DNA of 14,112 nt. Origin: Hyphomicrobiales bacterium (GTDB lineage: Bacteria > Pseudomonadota > Alphaproteobacteria > Rhizobiales > Devosiaceae). The stretch lies in assembly GCA_027082895.1 (NCBI GenBank), contig JALWTJ010000409.1:1-14112 (forward strand), given 5' to 3'. How positions within the stretch are numbered: the first letter of the stretch is position 1; each line of letters opens with the position of its first letter. This document shows positions 7,432 through 13,563 of the stretch, piece by piece. Both the position numbers and the translations under genes were made by a program. Below the pieces are notes generated by a model. The model made no database searches. It was not told where the DNA came from and was given only the letters and a program-made list of their open reading frames with translations.

Positions 7432-8700
7432 TCATTGGGCATCCGTTGCAACATCATGGCCGTAAATCCATGCAAGGCGTTTCAGGTGTCCTGTCGGTCC
7501 CTGAAGCTTGACCACCAGGTTGCGGGCAATGGTCAGGGGCCAACCGGCATGGTAGATCACGCCGTTGGTGGCGGAGATCCTGACCACTCTTTGCACGCGC
7601 TTGCGCCGGAGGCGGTAGTAGGTCTGGAAGGCCTGTTCGGCATGTTCGGAGCGGGCCAGAAGGGGGGCAAGAACCCCGGCATCCTCGATGGCCATGGCCG
7701 CCCCTTGCGCCTGATAGGGCAGCATGGCATGGGCAGCATCACCGATCAGGCCGATGGGCCCCTTGTGCCATCCGGGCGTATCAACGGCGTATAGTGGCCA
7801 TTTCTGCCAGCCTGCTTCGGCAGCGGCCAGAATGGCGGAGATGCGGGGGCTGGAAAACACCGTTTCGGGGATGGTGGGGGCCTCGACGTGTTTGACGCGG
7901 GTTCTTCTGTTCAGCTTTTCCCGGGAAAACAGCGCGATGTTCATCAGGTGCCGGTGGGGATGGGGATAGGCAACCGCATGGAAGCCGGGGGCCCACAGCA
8001 GGCTGGTGCGTTCAAGATTGAACAGGGAGTTGAGCAGGGAGACGGGCACAAGGGCGCGCCAGGCGACATAGCCGGAATAGGTGGCGGCAGGTCCGTCCAA
8101 CACCTGCGTGCGGGTCGGGGAATGCACCCCGTCCGCGCCCACGAAGGCAAAGGGGCGGGCGGTGATATAGTCGCCCGATTTCAATTCGTAGGTAACGGAC
8201 AGGCCCCGGGCATGGGTCTGCATGTCGAAACTGCGAATGGAGAACTGGATGTCGATATTTGCAAATCGCTTGCAGGCGGCGTGAAGCGCGTCGGCCAGGT
8301 CGGCGCGGTGAATGACGATGTAGGGGGCGCCGAAACGTTCATTGGCAATGTCTCCCATCTGCAGGGAAATCAGGGGTTTTCTGGCATGGAAGGGGTAGAC
8401 GTCGATGGCTTGTGGTTCAAAGCCGGTCTGTTGCAGGGCCGCGTCCAGATCGAGCCGGTTCAGCACATGGCGGGCATTGGGGCTTATCTGCAGGCCCGCG
8501 CCTTCGGTCTGAATGCCGGGGTTCTTTTCCAGAATGACGACCTTGATGTCAAAGCGGGCCAGGGCCAGGGCCAGGGTCATGCCCGCGATGCCGGCTCCTG
8601 CGATATAGACGGTCTTTGATGCCTTTTCCCGGGCAAAGGTGCCCGGCGCCGAGCTGATGCGGGGCGCGCGGGCCGTGCCGGAACCCGAACTGAGGGGCAT
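7432..8700 (-). CDS. FAD-dependent (class A flavoprotein) aromatic-type monooxygenase
   Basis: A 422-aa single-component flavin hydroxylase of the salicylate/6-hydroxynicotinate hydroxylase type, which uses NAD(P)H and O2. The FAD Rossmann motif IAGAGIAG (33-40) ends with acidic EK at 58-59. The DG motif is GADGVHSPTR (188-197), contacting FAD and NAD(P)H. The GD motif is GLIGDAAHAMLPYQAQG (317-333), binding the FAD ribityl chain. No transmembrane segment is evident. The first 28 residues are a Ser/Arg/Pro-rich leader outside the fold, so the true start may be internal, although no other Met occurs before the GxGxxG. It starts 6 bp after the zinc-finger gene with no obvious ribosome site, implying coupling. 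Its stop overlaps an ATG as ATGA, but the downstream frame looks non-coding. The substrate is unknown. Confidence 0.92.
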   Translation of the reverse strand: MPLSSGSGTARAPRISSAPGTFAREKASKTVYIAGAGIAGMTLALALARFDIKVVILEKNPGIQTEGAGLQISPNARHVLNRLDLDAALQQTGFEPQAIDVYPFHARKPLISLQMGDIANERFGAPYIVIHRADLADALHAACKRFANIDIQFSIRSFDMQTHARGLSVTYELKSGDYITARPFAFVGADGVHSPTRTQVLDGPAATYSGYVAWRALVPVSLLNSLFNLERTSLLWAPGFHAVAYPHPHRHLMNIALFSREKLNRRTRVKHVEAPTIPETVFSSPRISAILAAAEAGWQKWPLYAVDTPGWHKGPIGLIGDAAHAMLPYQAQGAAMAIEDAGVLAPLLARSEHAEQAFQTYYRLRRKRVQRVVRISATNGVIYHAGWPLTIARNLVVKLQGPTGHLKRLAWIYGHDVATDAQ

Positions 8701-8706
8701 GGCCGT

Positions 8707-8967
8707 TCAGCCGGTTTCAGAAAGGGATGCCTGTGGCGTATAGGCGGCAAAGGCGGGGTCCGAGGTGCCGGCAGTCAGGCGGGCGGAGTAGACATAGTGG
8801 GTCGAGCAATAGGGACAAACGATCTCGTTTTCGCTGCCCATGTCCAGAAAGATATGGGGGTGATCGAAGGGAGGAAGGGCACCAATGCACTGGAACTCCC
8901 GGGCGCCGATCTCGATGCGGTCGACGCCCTGATCATTGTGAAAGTGGGGAACTGAATTGTGGGACAT
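8707..8967 (-). CDS. CHCC zinc-finger protein related to complex I subunit NDUFS6
   Basis: An 86-aa protein with the zf-CHCC pattern C27-x8-H36-x14-C51-x2-C54, expected to bind one zinc ion. The C-x8-HP spacing and the CPYC knuckle match the C-terminal domain of mitochondrial NDUFS6 (13-kDa accessory subunit of NADH dehydrogenase). Alphaproteobacterial homologues occur in Paracoccus complex I (established for the family). Whether this copy joins complex I is inference. The frame is open from 9084, but ATG 8965-8967 is chosen because the upstream extension is low-complexity and crosses the 10-bp inverted repeat. The ribosome site is weak. It leads a minus-strand run into the FAD monooxygenase (6-bp gap) and is divergent from the alpha/beta hydrolase. 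Confidence 0.88.
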   Translation of the reverse strand: MSHNSVPHFHNDQGVDRIEIGAREFQCIGALPPFDHPHIFLDMGSENEIVCPYCSTHYVYSARLTAGTSDPAFAAYTPQASLSETG

Positions 8968-9004
8968 GTGACGTTCATCCGCTTGTTCTGACTGGTGTGC
9001 CGGG

Positions 9005-9041
9005 CATTCCCCGGAGGGACGGGTTGCCTTGCCGGGGAATG
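9005..9041. repeat. 10-bp perfect inverted repeat in divergent promoter region
   Basis: CATTCCCCGG (9005-9014) and CCGGGGAATG (9032-9041) are exact reverse complements separated by 17 bases. The dyad sits in the 221-bp gap (8968-9188) between the divergent zinc-finger and hydrolase genes. It has no flanking T-run, so a terminator is unlikely. A regulator operator or an RNA hairpin in one of the leaders fits better. An alternative small hairpin CCGGG-CATTC-CCCGG overlaps its left arm (9000-9014). Confidence 0.6.
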
Positions 9042-9188
9042 AATGGCACCTGACTCGGCGCACCATATGCCTGACGGCAGGCAAATTCCAGCCTTGATAT
9101 GGGGAGAATGGGGCGTAAATCTGGGCAGGGTCCGGTTGCGGGTTTTGCTGCGGGCCCGGGGCAGGAAACAGCGGGACGGGAGGTGGAC

Positions 9189-9956
9189 ATGGAAACGTTT
9201 GACTCTGATGGTGTTCGGATTGCCTTTTCCCGCCATGGCACGGGGCGGCCGATTGTTCTGGTGCATGGTTTTGCCTCCAGCGGGCGGGTGAACTGGCGGG
9301 ATACGGGATGGGTCGATACGCTGTGCGAAGCGGGCTGGGGGCCGATCTGTATCGATAACAGGGGCCACGGGGAATCGGAAAAACTCTATGATCCCGCCCT
9401 TTATCCGGCCCGGGTCATGGCCGGGGACGTGGCACGACTGATCGTTCATCTGGGACTGGATGGCGAAAACGGACCCGTGCCGGTGATGGGATATTCCATG
9501 GGCGCGCGCATTTGTGCATATTTGTGCATGGACCACCCCGAGCTGGTGCGGGCCGCCATTTTTGGCGGGCTGGGCATCAACATGATCCGGGGCATTGGCG
9601 GCTCCGAGGCCATCGTTCAGGCATTGCTGGCACCGGATCTGGACCATGTGCGGGACCGGACGGGGCGCCAGTTCCGCATTTTTGCCGAGCATACGCAGAG
9701 CGATCTGAAAGCGCTGGCCACCTGCATGCAGTCGTCGCGGGATCCGATCCGTGCCGAAGACCTGTCTGGCATCCGGGTTCCGGTGCTGGTGGCGGTGGGG
9801 GAAAGGGACGAGGTGGGGGGATCGGCGGAGGAACTGGCGGCGCTGCTGCCCGGTGGGCAGGCCCTTGTCATTCCCGGGCGGGACCATATGCGGGCAACCG
9901 CTGACAAAATGTTCAAGAGGGGGGTGATTGAATTTTTGTCGCAACTGCCCACATAA
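9189..9956 (+). CDS. Alpha/beta fold hydrolase
   Basis: A 255-aa cytoplasmic alpha/beta hydrolase with a complete catalytic triad: nucleophile S103 in the elbow GYSMG (101-105), acid D207 in VGERDEV, and base H233 in PGRDHM. The oxyanion-hole HGFAS (26-30) and the DNRGHGES segment (56-63) are typical of the epoxide hydrolase/haloperoxidase-like branch. The substrate is not predictable. The open frame extends to 9099, but ATG 9189 is preferred because GGGAGGTG (9178-9185) is an excellent ribosome site and the extension is Gly/Arg-rich filler. A 10-bp tandem direct repeat lies inside the gene just after the nucleophile. cysE follows 56 bp downstream on the same strand. Confidence 0.93.
   Translation: METFDSDGVRIAFSRHGTGRPIVLVHGFASSGRVNWRDTGWVDTLCEAGWGPICIDNRGHGESEKLYDPALYPARVMAGDVARLIVHLGLDGENGPVPVMGYSMGARICAYLCMDHPELVRAAIFGGLGINMIRGIGGSEAIVQALLAPDLDHVRDRTGRQFRIFAEHTQSDLKALATCMQSSRDPIRAEDLSGIRVPVLVAVGERDEVGGSAEELAALLPGGQALVIPGRDHMRATADKMFKRGVIEFLSQLPT
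9510..9529 (+). repeat. 10-bp tandem direct repeat inside the hydrolase gene
   Basis: ATTTGTGCAT occurs twice without interruption (9510-9519 and 9520-9529), encoding part of ARICAYLCMDH just after nucleophile Ser103. The unit is not a multiple of three, so gain or loss of a copy would shift the frame. The surrounding protein has normal spacing for the family, so this is not a recent insertion. Confidence 0.8.
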
Positions 9957-10012
9957 TGGGGCTCAGGCGTTCCGGGCAGGCTGGTAAACGCCACCCGCAA
10001 CGGGAGAAGATC

Positions 10013-10837
10013 ATGACGCATTCGCCGGAATCCCGCACTTTCAGGCTGGTGGAGAAGCCGGACAGGCTGTGGCTTTCGATCAGGGAGGATGCGGAACGTA
10101 TCCGTGACGGAGAACCGCTGCTGACCAACTTCATCACGTCGTCCATTCTCAATCATGAGCGGCTGGAAACGTCTCTTGTCTATGTGCTGGCCAACCGGCT
10201 CAAACATGCCGGGGTATCGGCGGAGCTGTGCCGGCAGGCCTTTTGCGATGCCCTTGCGGAGGATCCTTCGATAGGAGAGGCCATGCGCACGGACCTTGCC
10301 GCCACCGTTGAACGGGATCCGGCCAGTTCGCGTGCCATCGAGCCACTCCTTTATTTCAAGGGGTTCCACGCGGTGCAGACCCACCGTTTTGCCCATGCCA
10401 TGTACACGCGCGGGCGGCGGGATTTTGCCCTTTACCTGCAAAGTCGTGCTTCCCAGGTCTTTCAGGTGGATATCAACCCGGCGGTCCGCATGGGGCGCGG
10501 GGTGATGCTGGACCATGGCACGGGGATCGTGATCGGGGAAACGGCGGTGATTGGGGATCATGTATCGATTCTGCAGGGGGTCACCCTTGGGGGAACGGGC
10601 AAGGAAACCGGGGACCGGCATCCCAAGATCGGCTCCGGGGTGCTTCTGGGGGCCGGCGCCAAGGTGCTGGGCAACATTACCATCGGGCACGGGGCGCTGG
10701 TGGCTGCCGGGTCGGTGGTGCTCAAGGATGTGCCTCCGCACATGACGGTGGCGGGGGTGCCGGCAAAGGTCGTGGGCAAGACCACCTGCGAGGAACCCGG
10801 CTGCATCATGGACCAGACACCCCGCGTGCTGGAATAA
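10013..10837 (+). CDS. cysE: Serine O-acetyltransferase
   Basis: Acetylates L-serine with acetyl-CoA to give O-acetylserine, the first step of cysteine synthesis. At 274 aa it matches E. coli CysE (273). The N-terminal helical domain covers about 1-145, followed by a left-handed beta-helix of hexapeptide repeats (about 150-250). Catalytic residues D153 (QVDINPA) and H168 (MLDHGTG) align with E. coli D143/H158. The acyl-CoA loop region VTLGGTGKETGDRHPKIG lies at 190-207. ATG 10013 follows GGGAGAAG at a good distance and is chosen over the longer frame from 9956. The protein ends PRVLE, without the C-terminal isoleucine that docks many CysE proteins into O-acetylserine sulfhydrylase. It follows the hydrolase by 56 bp, with DUF3126 104 bp downstream. 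Confidence 0.96.
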   Translation: MTHSPESRTFRLVEKPDRLWLSIREDAERIRDGEPLLTNFITSSILNHERLETSLVYVLANRLKHAGVSAELCRQAFCDALAEDPSIGEAMRTDLAATVERDPASSRAIEPLLYFKGFHAVQTHRFAHAMYTRGRRDFALYLQSRASQVFQVDINPAVRMGRGVMLDHGTGIVIGETAVIGDHVSILQGVTLGGTGKETGDRHPKIGSGVLLGAGAKVLGNITIGHGALVAAGSVVLKDVPPHMTVAGVPAKVVGKTTCEEPGCIMDQTPRVLE

Positions 10838-10941
10838 GCGTCCAGCTGCAAAAAAGAGGAGCGGGAAAACATTCCCTGCTTGTGCGACTCAATCTAGGAT
10901 GATGCACGCGAACAGGAAGCGGGCGAAAAGGGCTGGCCGAA

Positions 10942-11160
10942 ATGAAAAAAGAAGAAATTGCGCTGTTGCAGAAATATTTGCGGCAGAAGTTCGCCAACCC
11001 GGCGCTCGAAGTGCGGGCGCGGCCGCAGAAAACCGATTCCTGCGAGGTTTACATGCAGGACGAATTTGTTGGCGTGCTGTATCTGGATGATGAGGACGGG
11101 GATCGTTCCTACATGTTCCAGATGGCCATTCTGGACATCGATCTGGAGGAAATTGCCTGA
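10942..11160 (+). CDS. DUF3126 family protein
   Basis: A 72-aa acidic soluble protein without signal peptide or membrane segment. The sequence pattern (KYLRQKFANP at 11-20, EVRARP at 23-28, DSCEVYMQDEFVGVLY at 32-47, SYMFQMAILDIDL at 56-68) matches DUF3126, a small uncharacterised family I associate with Alphaproteobacteria and often with cysE. Function is unknown. The 104-bp gap after cysE contains GGGAA-AACA-TTCCC (10863-10876), a small hairpin without T-run. Its stop lies 5 bp from the stop of the convergent membrane-anchored protein. The ribosome site is weak (GGGCTGGCC). Confidence 0.9.
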   Translation: MKKEEIALLQKYLRQKFANPALEVRARPQKTDSCEVYMQDEFVGVLYLDDEDGDRSYMFQMAILDIDLEEIA

Positions 11161-11165
11161 CCGGA

Positions 11166-11855
11166 TCAGGTGGTTCCGGGCGGAAACAGGCCGGTATTCT
11201 TCAACAGCTGTTGCAGAACATGATCAAACGTGCGCCAGCGGGTGAGCAGGTGGCGATTGAATTGATAGGTGATGGCCAGCCCGTTGCCGGTGGCGATGGT
11301 ATGGATGCAGTCGGGAAAGTCCGGAGTTGCCGGACGGCTGGTGCATTTGGCGACAAAGGGGCTGGTTGATATGGGATCAAACCAGACTGTTTCGTCCTGA
11401 TATCCTTCTTCCCCTTTCAGGGGCTTGCCTACCAGTCCGGGCACCGTGTCGATCTGGCGCGGAGTGAACTGGTGAATATAGACCGTATCGAGCAGTACCG
11501 TGCTGGATTCGGCCTGATCCGCTTTGGAAACATGCACGCCAACACGTTGCGGGTCATTTTCATTGTCAAATGAAATCAGAAGGTTGGCGTCAAGGCTTTG
11601 TGTGTTGATTCCGCTTTTGCCGGGTGTTCGTGTCAGCCAGGCGGTGGGCATGTTGATGGCGATGCCGTTGATGGTCGTGCCGGAAAAGGGGGGCGCGAAG
11701 GTGGAGGCAGGCGGAGCTTTCTCGGGCCGGGCCTGGGCGAACAGCCAGTAGGCAGCGGCCAGACCGGCCAGCACCAGCATGAGGGCGATGGCGGCCAGAT
11801 TGAACAGGGAGGGGGTGTTGGGAGCCGGGCTGGAAAGAGGGGATGGGCGAACCAT
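11166..11855 (-). CDS. Unrecognised membrane-anchored periplasmic protein
   Basis: A 229-aa protein with one N-terminal hydrophobic segment (about 17-39, ending AAAYWLF), a Pro/Ala-rich linker (43-58) and a polar domain to the C-terminus. This suggests a type II anchor with the bulk in the periplasm. Two cysteines (C171 in FVAKC, C183 in FPDC) could form a disulfide there. I do not recognise a named domain. It resembles hypothetical proteins of rhizobia in layout. The start is uncertain: ATG 11853-11855 is chosen because the nine-residue extension begins with TTG (11882) and neither site has a good ribosome sequence. It is convergent with DUF3126 (5-bp gap) and divergent from the three-helix protein across a CtrA-like box. 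Confidence 0.75.
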   Translation of the reverse strand: MVRPSPLSSPAPNTPSLFNLAAIALMLVLAGLAAAYWLFAQARPEKAPPASTFAPPFSGTTINGIAINMPTAWLTRTPGKSGINTQSLDANLLISFDNENDPQRVGVHVSKADQAESSTVLLDTVYIHQFTPRQIDTVPGLVGKPLKGEEGYQDETVWFDPISTSPFVAKCTSRPATPDFPDCIHTIATGNGLAITYQFNRHLLTRWRTFDHVLQQLLKNTGLFPPGTT

Positions 11856-11947
11856 TTGCGGGATGGCCTGTGTTTCGTTCAAGGGCGCTACTGGCGTTAA
11901 CCATCATCACCTTCGGCAAGTGACAGGTAATAGGGCATCCCTTATGC

Positions 11948-11962
11948 TTAATAAATCGTTAA
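11948..11962. promoter_or_regulatory. Candidate CtrA-binding site (TTAA-N7-TTAA)
   Basis: TTAATAAATCGTTAA is a perfect match to the gapped CtrA box TTAA-N7-TTAA, and the complementary strand gives the fuller TTAAC start. It lies in an AT-rich patch of the divergent gap 11856-12069, the only such patch in a high-GC window. It is about 93 bp from the membrane-anchored protein start and 107 bp from the three-helix protein start. CtrA is the alphaproteobacterial cell-cycle response regulator. Binding is inferred from sequence only. Confidence 0.5.
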
Positions 11963-12069
11963 TCGAACCGGTTGTCGCCGGGGATCATGGTTTTTCAGGG
12001 GAACCCGAGGGGAGGCCCTTGGGAAACCATTGATCGGGCGGAGCGGGGCTATGTGGGTGGGCTTGCCTG

Positions 12070-12393
12070 ATGTCGGATTTTCTTCTTGCTCTTTTCATCA
12101 TGGCGGTGGGGATCAGTTTTGGCGGGGCTGCCACCTATCTCTATCAGGGGCTGAGTGGGCAGGTGGCCATGTTGCGCTTTGATGGCCGGAGTTATCTGGC
12201 TTCCCTTGGCAATCTGGCCATGAGTTTTCTTTGCGGTCCGTTCATCCTGATGAAGTTGGGGTGGCAGGGACAGCAGAACGGGGGCGGCAGCCTGTCGGTT
12301 GCCAACCTCCTGATCGGATCGCTGGTCGGATTCGGCTGGGGGTTCATCAACGGGTTGCTGCTGCTGGGGGCCTATTTCGCCGTCGTCGGTTAG
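12070..12393 (+). CDS. Small three-helix membrane protein of unknown function
   Basis: A 107-aa, strongly hydrophobic protein. Likely membrane helices are about 4-26, 43-63 and 77-105, joined by a short loop containing RFDGRSY (36-42) and a polar Gln/Gly-rich loop WQGQQNGGGS (65-74). The GPFILMK motif (57-63) resembles a group of small rhizobial membrane proteins of unknown function, but I cannot name the family with certainty. The ribosome site is weak (GTGGGTGGG). It is divergently placed from the anchored protein with the CtrA-like box between them, and ends 31 bp before the A-tract of a strong terminator. Confidence 0.75.
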   Translation: MSDFLLALFIMAVGISFGGAATYLYQGLSGQVAMLRFDGRSYLASLGNLAMSFLCGPFILMKLGWQGQQNGGGSLSVANLLIGSLVGFGWGFINGLLLLGAYFAVVG

Positions 12394-12423
12394 CCGGCAA
12401 AATACCGGAAAGAAAAATCCGCG

Positions 12424-12470
12424 AAAAAAGACCCGATCCATGGAAGGAGAGGCCATGGACCGGGTTTTGT
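12424..12470 (+). terminator. Intrinsic terminator after the three-helix protein (possibly bidirectional)
   Basis: The stem arms are ACCCGATCCATGG (12431-12443) and CCATGGACCGGGT (12453-12465): 13 bp with a single A-C mismatch and a 9-nt loop AAGGAGAGG. TTTT follows (12465-12468), and AAAAAA precedes the stem (12424-12429), so it could also stop transcription coming from the peptidase gene on the opposite strand. A second hairpin, CCTGCCC-GTTCGG-GGGCAGG (12474-12493), follows without a T-run. Confidence 0.85.
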
Positions 12471-12541
12471 GGGCCTGCCCGTTCGGGGGCAGGACAGGGG
12501 GGAGAGAATTTTTCGCGGTGTTGCGCCTTTCGGGCAAGTTT

Positions 12542-12649
12542 TCTAGAGCGTGTCTGTTTCTGATGGAATCAAGGCCACGCTCTATCTGTTTGATATTTCC
12601 GTACTTCTTGTCCGAAAACCGCTTCACACTTTTCGGGAAGTGCTCTAGA
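12542..12649. repeat. Palindromic intergenic repeat element (rhizobial type, MITE/REP-like)
   Basis: An element of about 108 bp bounded by TCTAGAGC (12542-12549) and GCTCTAGA (12642-12649), exact inverted copies. It folds into two units. One is TAGAGCGTG (12544-12552) with CACGCTCTA (12576-12584). The other is CCGAAAA (12612-12618) with TTTTCGG (12630-12636). The motifs GATTCCATCAGAA and AAAAGTGTGAAGCGGTTTTCGG-like segments (minus strand) match dispersed repeats I recall across Hyphomicrobiales genomes. Its base composition is more AT-rich than the neighbours. Its right end overlaps the last codons and stop of the BTLCP gene. Confidence 0.8.
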
Positions 12650-13274
12650 GGCTGGCCAGGGTGGACAGGGGGCGGGTGTCCTCGATATCCACCCACAGGC
12701 CGGCGTGGGACTGGGACTGGCGTTTCAGATACTGGTAGGGAGTCTGGTTCCAGACCTTGACCAGCCCGCGCAGGTTGTCAAGGATCAGGTCGCCCCGGTC
12801 CGTGCGCACCATGAGCACTGCGTGGCCATCACCGGAAACCTGGCGCACCACGGTGATGAACAGGTTGGATGGCGGCCATCCCAGGGCGATCAGGTCGCGT
12901 CGCTTGGCAAGCGCGTAATCCTCGCAGTCCCCGTAGCCGTTGGGATAGGTCCAGAATTCCGCCGTCTGGTAGAGTTGCTGGTCGGTCACCGGCACGATGG
13001 CGGCATTTTCATTGGCGTTGACCTGAAGCAGCTGGTCCCAGCGCTCCTGAGTCAGGTGGGTGGCTTCGCTCACGCTGCCATAGGCGGTGCATTCGCCGGG
13101 GTAGGTCTGGCAGAAGCGGGCATGGCCGATGGGTATGGATGTCTGGCCGGTGACCTTTGCAAAGGCGGGGTTGGACAGATCGACATTGCCCGATGCCTGG
13201 GCGGGGGCGATGAGGGTGGCCAGAGCCAGAAGGGCAAGGCCGATGGAAAGACGGATTTTCTTCGGTTTGGACAT
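12645..13274 (-). CDS. Secreted bacterial transglutaminase-like cysteine peptidase (BTLCP, DUF920)
   Basis: A 209-aa exported protein. The N-terminus has KPKK, a hydrophobic core (about 8-22) and a likely signal-peptidase I site after AQA (25-27). The papain-like triad of the family is visible: C117 in YGDCEDYA, H151 in GDGHAVLMV and D166 in LILDN. Pseudomonas LapG, a distant relative, is a periplasmic protease controlled through c-di-GMP. The rhizobial single-gene members remain largely uncharacterised, so LapG-like biofilm function is only an analogy. GGGAGAA provides a good ribosome site before ATG 13272-13274. The TAG stop (12645-12647) lies inside the terminal inverted repeat of the adjoining element. 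The next gene upstream encodes a PilZ (c-di-GMP receptor type) protein on the same strand, 289 bp away. Confidence 0.92.
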   Translation of the reverse strand: MSKPKKIRLSIGLALLALATLIAPAQASGNVDLSNPAFAKVTGQTSIPIGHARFCQTYPGECTAYGSVSEATHLTQERWDQLLQVNANENAAIVPVTDQQLYQTAEFWTYPNGYGDCEDYALAKRRDLIALGWPPSNLFITVVRQVSGDGHAVLMVRTDRGDLILDNLRGLVKVWNQTPYQYLKRQSQSHAGLWVDIEDTRPLSTLASL

Positions 13275-13324
13275 TTCGTGTTCTCCCTGTTGGGAGCACG
13301 ATAGGAAGTGCCAATTTCCAGTTT

Positions 13325-13353
13325 TAGAAAAAATCCATGCAGGTTTTAGTCAA
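13325..13353 (-). promoter_or_regulatory. Candidate sigma-70 promoter for the BTLCP gene
   Basis: On the minus strand TTGACT (13353-13348) is followed after 17 bases by TTTCTA (13330-13325), in an AT-rich stretch 51-79 bp upstream of the start codon. The -35 is near-perfect and the -10 is weak. A 1-base shift gives TTCTAA with an 18-bp spacer. The rest of the gap 13275-13563 contains no supported gene. It ends with the 12-bp palindrome GGCCTGCAGGCC (13548-13559) just past the pilZ stop, without a T-run. Confidence 0.45.
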
Positions 13354-13563
13354 GTTGTTGCGTGCTTTTTTACCGGAAAGCAACCATGTCTGGGAGGCTT
13401 GCGACCGGGCCTTGAGACGCACGATGCCAAGGGATGGGGAGAGCAGGAACAGGGGCCGGCGTGCCATCCGGAAAGGAAGGCGGGGCGCAGGAGCGGCCCA
13501 TGTGCTGAGCAAAAAGTCAAACAGAATGAATGAGCGAATGGACGGGCGGCCTGCAGGCCCGGG

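Noticed and set aside
7211..7435. 74-codon minus-strand frame whose ATG overlaps the monooxygenase stop as ATGA
   Set aside because: The overlap looks like translational coupling, but the product is low-complexity (Ser/Arg/Pro/Gly) with no hydrophobic core or motif and contains the hairpin region. Probably chance.
8775..10741. Two long minus-strand frames (8775-9944 and 9617-10741) opposite the hydrolase and cysE
   Set aside because: Both overlap genes with intact catalytic motifs on the plus strand and overlap each other; no family features of their own.
11590..11919. 109-codon minus-strand frame upstream of and overlapping the anchored protein, as a possible frameshifted N-terminus
   Set aside because: The hydrophobic anchor is encoded in the other frame, which has its own ATG. 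The alternative frame is Arg/His/Pro-rich and continues without a domain.
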